64,000 nt of DNA from UBA6244 sp963676875 (GTDB lineage: Bacteria; Bacteroidota; Bacteroidia; Bacteroidales; F082). This document shows, in pieces, positions 26,520 through 36,700 of the stretch. The stretch lies in the NCBI GenBank assembly GCA_963676875.1, contig OY781436.1, positions 1,054,001 through 1,118,000 on the forward strand, read 5' to 3'. The number at the start of each line of letters is the position of its first letter. The stretch's first letter is position 1. The notes beneath the pieces were generated by a model, which worked only from the letters and a program-made list of their open reading frames with translations, was not told the origin of the DNA and ran no database searches. The position numbers and the translations under genes were made by a program.

Positions 26520-29500
26520 CTATTGTATCAAGGTAACGGTTCCATTGGTTTCCACATGACCATCTCCATTGTCGCTGCCTTCCCAGTATGTTCCATCGGT
26601 AAATCGTGCCCGGATGCGCCAGATATAGGTTCCCGTAGGCATTTCTTTTTCTTTGTAGGTGCCATCCCAACCTTCGGCAGGCTGACCGTTTTCCAACCGC
26701 GTACTGCTAAAAATCAGGTTACCCCAGGAGCTAAATACTTCCAGTTTGTATTCCATCAGGTTGATGCCAACGGGTTTAAACGTTTGGAAATTTGGGTCAT
26801 CCGCATGGGGACTAAACGCGTTGGGCACATAAAGTCCGGTAAACAACAGTTCGTAAGGATAGATCAATGTATCGGGACAACCATAGTTATTGGTGGCAAT
26901 CAGCATCAGGTTGTACACCGAATCACTGTCGTATTCATACTGATGCACCACACTATCCTCCGTACTCGTAAAGGTATCATCAAAATCCCAGAAATAGGTG
27001 ATGGCGCCCTCACTCAGGTTATGCAATTTCACCTGTCCCTGTCTGCCTTCCCAGTTATCTATAAGTCTTAAATCAGCTTTTGGAATAGGGTATATTTCAA
27101 CTGTTTTACTGACCGTATCACGACAATTATTGGTGTCTGTCACCTGCAATTGAATACGATACAAGCCAAGCGAATCAAACACATGCCATGGTGAACTTAA
27201 ATCACTGATACCATCATCTGAATAGGGATCATTAAAATACCAGACATATGACTGTATGTCTGCACTATCTGCAATGCTTTCATCCATAAAAAATGTTTGA
27301 TAACTCTGGCATGTTTCCTGCCAGCTAAAATCCGCTACAGGAGGCTTATTGATGATGATTTCTCGCGTAGTGGTATCGGTGCAACCAGAGGTGTCAATCA
27401 GAATGAGTTGTACCTCGTAAGAATCATAAGTAGGGTAATGATATTTAGGGTTTTGGAGGTAAGAAGTGTCGGATAGTGTGGAAACATCTCCAAAGTTCCA
27501 TTTCCAGGTATTTATTGGAGCATCAGTAAAAAAGCTATCATCGTAAAATTGAGTCGTGTCATAACTACAAGTATTACTGATCCCTATAATTCCTGTTGGT
27601 TTAAAACTTACAGGCATATGCACTACATATTCATCCGTATATTGACCATGAGGTGTTTCTGCTGTTACCTTAAGCTTAACAACATAAGTACCCCCTGTAG
27701 GATATTTATGCTCGATGCGCACACCAAAAATATCTGTATCAAAAGTCATGGTTGTGCCATCGCCGAAATCCCATTCCCAAAGTACAATATGACCTATAGA
27801 ACTTTCAAATAGAGATGAATCCGTAAAAGACATCCGATTTTCTGCACACACCGCATGACATAAATCCCCAAAAAAACCAATGTTAAAATAGGCTTTCAAG
27901 CAACTTAAATTTTTTACTTCTTGTTCAACGGAATCTGTACATCCGTTAAAATCTGTCACTACCAACTTAACCAAATAAATGCTGTCGTTTGGCTGATACC
28001 AATGTTCCGGATTTTGCAACAAACTAAAGTTATCATCTCCGGAAGCCACATCTCCAAAATCCCAATACCACGATTGGATAAACTCTCCGTTTCCTCCCCG
28101 ACTTTCATCAACAAACTGCATGGCAGTATCACATAACCCCGGGGTATAGCTAAACTGAGGTGTAGGCAAACTATCGATAATTACTTCATGCTCCATGTAA
28201 GCCGTGCATCCATTGGTGTCCACCGCGGTCAAATTTACCATATATATACCCGGATTGGTGAAGGTGTGCACAATACTGTCGTGATAAGTGACGATTTCCG
28301 GGGTATCGTCATTAAAATTCCACCGGTAGGAGGCCACCGAATCTCTGGAAGGACTGTACGAGGTATAAAATGCAGTGGACTGATTAAAACATACGGGTGG
28401 GGCAACGAAATCCACCTGCAATTCACCAAACACACATACCTCCATGGTATCGACGGAAAAACACTCATTCCTGTCGGTCACTGTCAGGGTTACCTGGTAA
28501 CAGGTGTCGGTGATTTCGTAGATGTACTCGGGATCGATTTCTGTGCTGTAATAGCCTTCGTTTAAATTCCATTCCCAGGTTTGGATGGGGCTGCCATCGG
28601 CTCCGGGCTCACTGCCATCAAAGAAGTAAACCTGTCCTGCCGGGTCGCATACCTGTACAAAGCTTTCGATCTTGGCGATGGGGCGGGTTCTTACCTTCAC
28701 CCATTGGCGGATGGTGTCGGCACAGCCGTAGTTGTCCGTGGCGATAAGGGTTACCTGGAAGTCGTCGTTGGTGGCGTACAGGTGGGTGGGGTTTTGGATG
28801 TTGGCAGTAGTTCCATCGCCCAAATCCCATTCCCAGCCGGCAATGTAGCCCAGCTGACTGTAACTCTCATCGGTGAAGTAGGTGGTGTCGCCCAAACAGG
28901 CATTCCGGTAGCTAAAGTTGGCCAGGGGTGGATCTTTGACGATGATCTGCTGACTGGTGGAGGCCTCACAGCCTGCCAGGTCGGTGACTGTAAGTGTTAC
29001 CGTGTAGCTGCCGGGGGCGTTGTACAAATAATCGGCATTCTGGGTCAGGGCATAGCCGCCATCGCCAAAGTCCCAGTACCAGGTGCTGATTTGTGCCGTG
29101 GAGGTGCCTGCAAAGCTTACCTGGGTGTTGGCACACAGGGTGTCGCTGCTCATGGTAAAGCTTACATCGGGGGCGTCGCTTACGCTCAAATCGTGGGTGA
29201 TGGTGTCGTCGCAGCCCTGGGTGTTGGTCACAATCAGGGTGACGGTGTAATCGCCCGGACTACTGAACACGTGGGTGGGGTTTTGGTAGGTGCTGGTGTT
29301 GGTGTTGCCCGAGAGGGGGTCGCCAAAGTCCCAGTACCAACTGCCAATGTCGGGGGTGTTGTTGGTCAGATCATAAAACTGGGTGGGCTGGCCAAAGCAG
29401 GCGTCTTCCCAGTTGAACTCTGCCACGGGACTGGCTACGGAGATCACTGTTCTGGTTACTGTATTCTGACAGCTGTCGGAGTCGGTAACGGTCAGGGTGA

Positions 29501-32500
29501 CATCGTAGCTTTGGTCGTTGGCATACACGTGGCTGGTGTTGCCGCCATTGGGTGCCAGGATGGTTTCGGTATTGCCATCGCCAAAGTCCCATTCCCATTT
29601 TACAATGGCGCCATTGGGGCTGTTGCTTAGGTTTAAGAAGAAGATGGTATCGCCTACGCAGGTGGGCTCACTGTACTCAAAGCTAGCCTGTGGCAGGGGG
29701 TTCACCGTTACCGTTTGGGTTTGGGTGGCCGTGCAGCCATCGGTGGTTTGTACGGTCAGGGTTACCTGGTAGTCGCCGGGGCTGTCGTAGGTGTTTTCGG
29801 GATCGGGCTGCTGGCTGGTGTGGCCATCGCCAAAGTCCCAAAAGTATTGATCCAAATTGGTTAGGTCGGTGATGGTAAAGCTTACCGGTTCGTGCATGCA
29901 GGCGGGGGTGAAAGTAAAGTCCACCTCGGGGGCATCGGTGATGGTGATCTCCATGGTGTCGGCATCCGTGCAGCCGCTTTGGGAGGTGATGCTTAGGGTG
30001 ACTTCATAGGTGCCCGGACCGCTGAACAAGTGGGTGGGATCGCTCTGGGTGCTCTGGTTGGAAGATCCACTGGCGGGGTCGCCAAAGTTCCACTGCCTTG
30101 CGATGATGGTGCCGGCGCCGTTTTCACTGCTCACATCGTGGAAGCTGATGGGTCCGCTCATGCAGCCCGCATCGTAGTCGATCTGGGCAATGGGTGATGG
30201 GGTGATGGTGACCTCTTGTGTGCTAGTGGCCTGACAGCCATCGCTGGTGGTGACCGTTAGCATGGCGGTGTAGGTGCCTGTACTGGGGTAAATGTGGCTT
30301 ACATCGGGATCGTCGGGGAAGTTGATGGTTGCTGTATTGCCATCGCCAAAGTCCCACTCCCAGGTGGTGAGATAGCCGCTCAGGGCAATGCTGTAGTCTT
30401 CAAAGTAGGTTTCTGAGTTCTCGCAGTTGGGACTGCTGATAGAAAACATGCTGATGGGCTCGGGCATCACTTCTACCTGGTGGGTAACGCTGTTGGTATA
30501 TCCCAGGGTGTCGATGATGGTGAGGGTGACATTGTACATGTTCGCGTTGAGGTAGGTGTGCAGGGGATCCTGGTTGTTGCTGCCTGTGCCATCGCCAAAG
30601 TCCCAGTCGTAGATAGCCACGGCACCCACATCGGTTACGGTGGCATCGGTGGTGAACTGGATGGGGGTGTTTTCACAGGAGTTGTCCCAGCTAAAGTCAA
30701 CAGGGGGCAGGCCTCCCACATTTACTTGTATCACGGTCTCAAAGGTGCAGCCGCTCACATCGGTGACGGTTAAGCTCACGTCGTAGTCGCCGGGGTTGGT
30801 GTAGGTGTGGGTTGCATTTTGTCCCGTGGCGGTGCCGCCATCGGCAAAGTCCCATGCCCAGTTGGTGATGGTGCTGCCGCTGGTGGCAAAAAAGCCAATG
30901 TTGTCGCCTGCCTGTGCGGGGTTGGGTGCCCAGGTGAAGGTGGCTCCGGGGGTGTTGGGGGCTTGCACGGTTTTGGTGATGCTGTCGCTGCATTGGTAGC
31001 CCAGGCTATCGCTGGTGAACACCAGTTTGACATCGAAAAAGCCGCCCGTGGCATAGGTGTGTACGGGATCGGGGACGTCGGAGGTAAAGCCATCGCCAAA
31101 GTCCCAGTGCCAGCTGTATTCCTGATAGCCTGCGGGGGTGGTGCTGTTGTCGGTAAAGGCAAACAGGTTGCAGCCGCTCATGCTATAGCTAAAGTCGGCT
31201 GTGGGGGTGGGTACCACGATGATCTCTCCGGTGGCAGTGGCGGAGCAGCCTGCCGAGTCGGTGGCGGTTAAGGTGACCGTGTACGTTCCGCCATTGGTGT
31301 AGCTGTGAACGGGGTTTTGGTCTTCGCTAATGCCGCCATCGCCAAAGTCCCAATACCAGAATTCAATGCCTGTGTCGGCGGTGCCTTGGAAAGTAGTCAT
31401 GCTCTGGGCGCAGGTGGGGGAATCGAAGATTTGCATGCTCACCTGTGGGATGGGGTTGATGGTGACTTGTTGGCTTAGGCTATTCTGGCACAGGTTGGTG
31501 TCGGTGATGTAGAGAATCACGTCATAAGTTCCGGGGTTGTCGAACACGTGGCCGGCATATTGTCCGGTGGTGTCGTGGCCGTCGTCGAAGTTCCAGTACC
31601 AGTCGGTGATGGGGGTGCCCGAGGCGCCGTAGAAGAAGGTGGTGTCCATCAAACAGGTGGGCTCGGGATCCCAGGTGTAGTAGATGGTGGGGGTGTTGGG
31701 GACGATTACGGGCATCGTCACGGTGTTGGAACAGGTGTAGCCTGAACTGTCGGCGGTGACGGTGAGCGTGACGTTGTAAATTCCGCCATCTGCGTAAGCA
31801 TGGTTGAAAATGGGATCGTCTTGGGTGGTGCCATCGCCCAAATCCCAGTCGTAGGCCACCAAAAAGTAGCCCGAAGGTGCCGTGCTTGCGTCTTCGAAAT
31901 GGATGGTGTGGCAGGAGTCGACCACGTAAGTGAAGTCGGCTTGGGGTGATTCAACAACCTCAATAGTCAGGGTATCTGAGTTCAGACAGCCACCTGTATC
32001 TGTCACCATAAGGACCACATGATAAAAGCCAAAAACACCATAACTATGGGGTGGTGGGTTCTGGCCAACATACCCGGTTCCATCATCAAAATCCCATTCC
32101 CATTGGATGATATCCGACGTACTGTTTCCAAACAAATTCACGTCGGTATCAATACAGGTGATGGTTTCATCGGCGGTAATGGACACATTGGGTGGCGGGC
32201 TCACCTGAATGAGGATGGTGTTGGTATAGCCATCGTTGCACATGCTACTCTGGAATTGGCGGTATTCCGTGTTTTCATTCAACGGAACAGTTTCCTGAAA
32301 AACCGGGTCGGTAGCGCCGGGAATCAACGTAAATATCCCTCCCACGGTGGATTTTTCCCATTGGTAAGTATAATTACCATCAGCTCCCGTTGGTGGAATG
32401 GTAGTCAAGGGCGCAGGAATACTGTTCATGCAGATGATCTGATCGCTTTCCACTGCACCCACCAAAAACTCATCGTACACGGTTACCGTTACTGTGTTGG

Positions 32501-35500
32501 TGTGTGTTGTTCCGCATGCCGACCCCGAGGTTTGCTCCAGCCGGAAATAGGTGGTGACTGACAGCGCATCTGGCTGATAGTTGAGGTCGTTGGCTCCGGT
32601 GATATCAGCAAAAACTGCATTGTCGGTGGAAGATTGCCATTGATAGAAATAGGTTCCATCACCTCCCGTGGGTTCGGTTCCTGTGAGCATGATACCGGGA
32701 ATGGTGTTGTAGCAAATGGTTTGATCGCCACTAATAGTTCCGGGAATAAATTCGGGATAAACAAATACCTGGATGGCATCGGTGGTAACCATTCCGCAAA
32801 CACAACTTTGGTTCAACCGGTAGTATGTGGTGATGGTTAATGGTTCGGGCTGATAGGTTAGGCCGGTGGCTCCGGAAATATCTGAATAAGTCACATCATC
32901 CGTAGAACTTTGCCATTGATAAGTATAGATTCCGTCACCGCCGGTGGGAGGGTCGGCACTCACGGGATCGGGCATGGTGCTGTAACAAATAATTTGGTCG
33001 TCGCTCACGCTGCCGGGCAACAGCTCATCCCAAACGGTGATGGTAATCACAGAGGTTGACACTGTACCACACCCACTGGTTTGCATCAGTCGGAAATAGG
33101 TGGTTGTGGTAAGCAATCCGGGTTGATACGTCAGGCCTACTTCGCCGGTGATATCCACAAAAGTCAGGTTATCTGCAGAGTTTTGCCATTGATAGGTATA
33201 TATGCCGTCGGCACCTGTGGGAGGAGTGGCAGAAAGTAAAAGAGGTTGTGTATTAAAGCAAATGATTTCATCCGCAGTAACATCTCCGGCAAGCATCTCA
33301 TCATACACATTTACAGTAATCACGGGAGTTTCGCTGACCTCACAATTGCTGCGCTGAATATTTTTATAGTAAGTTGTTTGTGTAAGTGGTCCGGGTTGAT
33401 AACTCAGACTTGTTGCGCCGGGTATATCACTGAAAAGCACATTGTCGGTGGAATTTTGCCACTGACAGCCATAGGTTCCGGCCACTCCAGTGGGAGCACT
33501 AACCTCCAACAAATCTGGTACCGAATCATAACAAATGGTTTGGTTGCCACTGATGACACTCCCCAGATGAAAGTTCTTGATGGTGAGCAGCATATTGTCG
33601 CTCTCACGGCAACGGATGGGGCTGAGCACTTCCATGTTGAGCTCAATGGTGATGGGATAGGTAACGGCAGGATCGTAGTCACCTACCACGTAAACAGGCA
33701 CTTCCACATGGGGATCCACAAAATAGCCCGTTGGATCGATGGCCGGATTGACCTTGGTCCAGTTGATGACATCACCATTAAATTCCTGCGGAGGTCGGCT
33801 ACTATTCTGAAAATCATAGGGAACACCCACACATGCGTCTTCATCGGTGCCGGCATCGGCATAGGAACCTTCTCCGATAAACAATTCCATGGAGGAGGTT
33901 TGATCAGCACAAGGCCACAATGCCGTGACATCCAGAGTCAGCGTAACAATGGTTTCAAATTCTCCGGGAGCAGGCTGGTAGGTAGGGGTTAGGGTATTCG
34001 CCCCGGTGAGTGTGCCGCCCATGGTGCTGTTATGCGACCACAACAGGGAACTGTAATTGGTAGCAGTAGCCGTAGTAACCGTAAAAGGGACATCCTCACA
34101 AGTGGAATCGCTTACCCCTGCCCAGGCTGTGCAAGTGGGGTTTATCAACAACGACTTATTTACCTGCTCACTACAAACATTTAGTTGAATATCATATGTT
34201 CCTGCATCGGGGTAGGTATGGGTTACATCGTGTCCCAAGGCTGTGTTTCCATCGCCCAAATCCCAAATCCAATCGGTAAAATTGGCCACCCCTACTCCTT
34301 GAATATCAACGGGATAATTCTGGCAACCGGGCGAAGGGGTCAAATTAAAATCCAAAGCCGACATGTCTACCACCGTTCGGAAGTGTGTGGCCGTTGCCGG
34401 GCAATCATTGGCGTTGGTGTAGGTCAACTGTATCTGAAAATCGCCCGCGGTGGCAAAGGCATGCGTTGTGTTTTGACCGGAAGCATGGTTGCCATCACCC
34501 AAATTCCACTGCCAATCGACGATGTCGGGTGTGCCTAGCGCATCCAGATTTATCAACTCGCCCATACAGGAAGTGTCGTTGGGAGACATGGTAAAATCTG
34601 CCAATGGAACATCGCTCACGAAGAGGTGCCGTGTGATGGTGTCGTTACAATCGTTGTCGTTGACTACAATCAAGGTAACATCATAATGACCAGGATTGGC
34701 ATAGGTATGGCTGACATGTTGAAGGGTTGAGGTCCCCAAATCACCGAAATCCCAGTTCCATTGGGTGATGTTGGTGGGTGAACTTCCTGAAAAATCAATG
34801 ATATTACCCAAACAACTGGTATCGCCCACACTCACCGACATACTTGCAACAGGGGCTTCGTACACCTGAATGGGATGGCTAACGGTGGCCGGACAGCTTT
34901 GGTCGCTTACCACCTGAAGTCCGATGGTTCGCATGCCAAACACCTGATACTGATAACTGACGACTTGTCCGCTGGCTGTATTTCCGTCACCAAAACTCCA
35001 GTTCCAGGAAGTGATGGGTGTGTTGGCTGTTCCGGCCAAATGCAACACCTCATCGGAGCACATGGTCGGCTGTGGGTTCATGGTGAAATCAACTGTCGGT
35101 GTGAGGTTGACATCAACAAACTGACTGACTATATCGCTGCATGAGTTATCGTTGATTACCGTAAGTACCACTTCCTTTTGGCCTGAGGTAGTGTATTGAT
35201 GGGTCACATTTTGCCCCAGGCCTGTGGTTCCATCGCCAAAATCCCAGCTCCATTCGATGATATTGGTGGTACCGGTGGCACTAAAAGAAATTTGATCGCC
35301 TGTGCACACCGTAGTTGCGGGAGAAATGGTAAATCCGGCCACGGGAAGCGGATGAATAAGAATTGGCAGGATGGTATCCGACTGACAACCTCCGGTTGAT
35401 TCAACCGACAGTTCCACCTGAAAGGTTCCATCGCTTCCAAAGGAATGAAGGGTATTTTGACCCATCCCCGGACTACCATCACCAAAATCCCAACTCCACG

Positions 35501-36323
35501 ACATGATGCTCTCGGTACTGGTGCCGCTAAAAGTGACATTTTCTGCTACACAAATTTCGCTGTCAGGCGAAAAGGTAAAGAACGGTATCGGATATGAATT
35601 GATGACCACCGTGGTGGAAACAGGATCGCTGGAGGATCCAAAAACTGTTATAACCACCTGATAGTCGCCGGCATGCGCCAAAGTAACATCCGGAATGGTT
35701 GGATTTTGCAAAAACGACTCAAAGCCCAACGGGCCGGTCCAGTGATAATCGGCATTCTCCACATCCGAGGCATAAAGTTCCAGTGTATCGCCCACACACA
35801 GCGGACCATTGTTGGTTATTTGTGGTGGTACAATGCCACAATCGGTTTCGCCTGTACCTCCTGTCATCTCAAAGCTAATTTCACAAGGCTGATTGGAGTA
35901 GTTGGTTATGAGGAGAATATAATATTCATCCACTTGTGCATTGGGAATAACACAGATTTCGGTGGAGTTGGCAGAATAACTACAATCAACAATTTTATCT
36001 GCCGTCAACAGCCCTTCGCAAGCCAACACGGGATTCTCAAAAGGTCCCCAGCAAATAAAATCAATATCTCGGGCAGGCTCTGAAAACATGGTAATTTCCA
36101 AATCTCCGGCCACTTCAATACGCATGTGATACCAAGCAGGATTGGGGGTCGAATTTAAACATCCATAATCCGGCCCCACCTGTCCGGAACCTGAATTTAC
36201 ACCTGCCGGAAAAACGTAGGTGTCGTTGGTGCAAAAAGGTTCTGATTTTTCACATAAATCAGCTTGTCCAAAACCTATTTTGAATAAGAAAAAGAAACCC
36301 ACTAATACAATAGATTTTTGCAT
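26520..36323 (-). CDS. Giant PKD-repeat surface protein with gliding-motility C-terminal domain
   Basis: 3267 residues. Order: signal peptide (MQKSIVLVGFFFLFKIGFGQ); a Cys-containing N-terminal domain typical of these proteins (YGCLNSTPNPAWYHMRI ... DFICWGPFENP ... YYILLITNYS), to about 170; an Ig-like domain; 6 PKD modules (about 240-720); a spacer of unknown fold; about five Ig-like repeats with QTICYNS...TYxYQWQSSTD...DIxGAT...YQPxxLTxTTYYR (about 920-1375); 21 further PKD modules (about 1380-3140); and a C-terminal CHU_C/type B T9SS domain (VPNAFSPHADDPNFQTFKPVG ... EGWDGTYKEKEMPTGTYIWRI). PKD counts are of WDFGDG-like motifs by eye. It is secreted by T9SS and probably acts in adhesion or gliding. 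Confidence 0.9.
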   Translation of the reverse strand: MQKSIVLVGFFFLFKIGFGQADLCEKSEPFCTNDTYVFPAGVNSGSGQVGPDYGCLNSTPNPAWYHMRIEVAGDLEITMFSEPARDIDFICWGPFENPVLACEGLLTADKIVDCSYSANSTEICVIPNAQVDEYYILLITNYSNQPCEISFEMTGGTGETDCGIVPPQITNNGPLCVGDTLELYASDVENADYHWTGPLGFESFLQNPTIPDVTLAHAGDYQVVITVFGSSSDPVSTTVVINSYPIPFFTFSPDSEICVAENVTFSGTSTESIMSWSWDFGDGSPGMGQNTLHSFGSDGTFQVELSVESTGGCQSDTILPILIHPLPVAGFTISPATTVCTGDQISFSATGTTNIIEWSWDFGDGTTGLGQNVTHQYTTSGQKEVVLTVINDNSCSDIVSQFVDVNLTPTVDFTMNPQPTMCSDEVLHLAGTANTPITSWNWSFGDGNTASGQVVSYQYQVFGMRTIGLQVVSDQSCPATVSHPIQVYEAPVASMSVSVGDTSCLGNIIDFSGSSPTNITQWNWDFGDLGTSTLQHVSHTYANPGHYDVTLIVVNDNDCNDTITRHLFVSDVPLADFTMSPNDTSCMGELINLDALGTPDIVDWQWNLGDGNHASGQNTTHAFATAGDFQIQLTYTNANDCPATATHFRTVVDMSALDFNLTPSPGCQNYPVDIQGVGVANFTDWIWDLGDGNTALGHDVTHTYPDAGTYDIQLNVCSEQVNKSLLINPTCTAWAGVSDSTCEDVPFTVTTATATNYSSLLWSHNSTMGGTLTGANTLTPTYQPAPGEFETIVTLTLDVTALWPCADQTSSMELFIGEGSYADAGTDEDACVGVPYDFQNSSRPPQEFNGDVINWTKVNPAIDPTGYFVDPHVEVPVYVVGDYDPAVTYPITIELNMEVLSPIRCRESDNMLLTIKNFHLGSVISGNQTICYDSVPDLLEVSAPTGVAGTYGCQWQNSTDNVLFSDIPGATSLSYQPGPLTQTTYYKNIQRSNCEVSETPVITVNVYDEMLAGDVTADEIICFNTQPLLLSATPPTGADGIYTYQWQNSADNLTFVDITGEVGLTYQPGLLTTTTYFRLMQTSGCGTVSTSVITITVWDELLPGSVSDDQIICYSTMPDPVSADPPTGGDGIYTYQWQSSTDDVTYSDISGATGLTYQPEPLTITTYYRLNQSCVCGMVTTDAIQVFVYPEFIPGTISGDQTICYNTIPGIMLTGTEPTGGDGTYFYQWQSSTDNAVFADITGANDLNYQPDALSVTTYFRLEQTSGSACGTTHTNTVTVTVYDEFLVGAVESDQIICMNSIPAPLTTIPPTGADGNYTYQWEKSTVGGIFTLIPGATDPVFQETVPLNENTEYRQFQSSMCNDGYTNTILIQVSPPPNVSITADETITCIDTDVNLFGNSTSDIIQWEWDFDDGTGYVGQNPPPHSYGVFGFYHVVLMVTDTGGCLNSDTLTIEVVESPQADFTYVVDSCHTIHFEDASTAPSGYFLVAYDWDLGDGTTQDDPIFNHAYADGGIYNVTLTVTADSSGYTCSNTVTMPVIVPNTPTIYYTWDPEPTCLMDTTFFYGASGTPITDWYWNFDDGHDTTGQYAGHVFDNPGTYDVILYITDTNLCQNSLSQQVTINPIPQVSMQIFDSPTCAQSMTTFQGTADTGIEFWYWDFGDGGISEDQNPVHSYTNGGTYTVTLTATDSAGCSATATGEIIVVPTPTADFSYSMSGCNLFAFTDNSTTPAGYQEYSWHWDFGDGFTSDVPDPVHTYATGGFFDVKLVFTSDSLGYQCSDSITKTVQAPNTPGATFTWAPNPAQAGDNIGFFATSGSTITNWAWDFADGGTATGQNATHTYTNPGDYDVSLTVTDVSGCTFETVIQVNVGGLPPVDFSWDNSCENTPIQFTTDATVTDVGAVAIYDWDFGDGTGSNNQDPLHTYLNANMYNVTLTIIDTLGYTNSVTHQVEVMPEPISMFSISSPNCENSETYFEDYSIALSGYLTTWEWDFGDGNTATINFPDDPDVSHIYPSTGTYTAMLTVTTSDGCQATSTQEVTITPSPIAQIDYDAGCMSGPISFHDVSSENGAGTIIARQWNFGDPASGSSNQSTQSDPTHLFSGPGTYEVTLSITSQSGCTDADTMEITITDAPEVDFTFTPACMHEPVSFTITDLTNLDQYFWDFGDGHTSQQPDPENTYDSPGDYQVTLTVQTTDGCTATQTQTVTVNPLPQASFEYSEPTCVGDTIFFLNLSNSPNGAIVKWEWDFGDGNTETILAPNGGNTSHVYANDQSYDVTLTVTDSDSCQNTVTRTVISVASPVAEFNWEDACFGQPTQFYDLTNNTPDIGSWYWDFGDPLSGNTNTSTYQNPTHVFSSPGDYTVTLIVTNTQGCDDTITHDLSVSDAPDVSFTMSSDTLCANTQVSFAGTSTAQISTWYWDFGDGGYALTQNADYLYNAPGSYTVTLTVTDLAGCEASTSQQIIVKDPPLANFSYRNACLGDTTYFTDESYSQLGYIAGWEWDLGDGTTANIQNPTHLYATNDDFQVTLIATDNYGCADTIRQWVKVRTRPIAKIESFVQVCDPAGQVYFFDGSEPGADGSPIQTWEWNLNEGYYSTEIDPEYIYEITDTCYQVTLTVTDRNECFSVDTMEVCVFGELQVDFVAPPVCFNQSTAFYTSYSPSRDSVASYRWNFNDDTPEIVTYHDSIVHTFTNPGIYMVNLTAVDTNGCTAYMEHEVIIDSLPTPQFSYTPGLCDTAMQFVDESRGGNGEFIQSWYWDFGDVASGDDNFSLLQNPEHWYQPNDSIYLVKLVVTDFNGCTDSVEQEVKNLSCLKAYFNIGFFGDLCHAVCAENRMSFTDSSLFESSIGHIVLWEWDFGDGTTMTFDTDIFGVRIEHKYPTGGTYVVKLKVTAETPHGQYTDEYVVHMPVSFKPTGIIGISNTCSYDTTQFYDDSFFTDAPINTWKWNFGDVSTLSDTSYLQNPKYHYPTYDSYEVQLILIDTSGCTDTTTREIIINKPPVADFSWQETCQSYQTFFMDESIADSADIQSYVWYFNDPYSDDGISDLSSPWHVFDSLGLYRIQLQVTDTNNCRDTVSKTVEIYPIPKADLRLIDNWEGRQGQVKLHNLSEGAITYFWDFDDTFTSTEDSVVHQYEYDSDSVYNLMLIATNNYGCPDTLIYPYELLFTGLYVPNAFSPHADDPNFQTFKPVGINLMEYKLEVFSSWGNLIFSSTRLENGQPAEGWDGTYKEKEMPTGTYIWRIRARFTDGTYWEGSDNGDGHVETNGTVTLIQ

Positions 36324-36407
36324 TGCTATTGGTTACTTTGTAAATTACTATTACCCGAAACTCATTCAAAATAACATGCCGAAGCTAACCTTAGTTTGAA
36401 TTGATGC

Positions 36408-36415
36408 CAAATTTA
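36408..36415 (-). promoter_or_regulatory. Candidate -7 box (TAAATTTG) for the giant PKD gene
   Basis: CAAATTTA on the plus strand, an exact TAnnTTTG match on the minus strand, 85 bp before the ATG. The rest of the 377-bp intergenic space (36324-36700) shows nothing else recognisable. Confidence 0.35.
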
Positions 36416-36700
36416 AGAATTTACAGCTCAGTTTGAACAAATTATTTCATTTGTCTTGGTTAGTTGACGAGCAAATTGAAAATTAAGTTGCTTTTTGCGC
36501 TTTTTATCAGAGTTGACAGCCTACCTATCCTCATTATACAACTATTATTATCTGTTCATAAGCATCAATACATTGGCGAAGTCTGTCCACAAATAATCAA
36601 CTGAATACCACGAATAATAACCCACCGCCATCGAATATGAAAATGGGTTGATTAAAGCATTGATTATTCGTAAATTGCAACATTACCAATCCCTAAAATC

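Noticed and set aside
28581..29630. 349-codon plus-strand frame rich in Gly/Val
   Set aside because: It is the antisense of the PKD repeats of the giant gene; composition follows the repeat, with no start context or domain.
26520..36323. Regularly spaced repeats that might suggest a CRISPR array
   Set aside because: The spacing is that of in-frame PKD and Ig-like protein modules; there are no identical short repeats with unique spacers. No CRISPR array was seen anywhere in the window.
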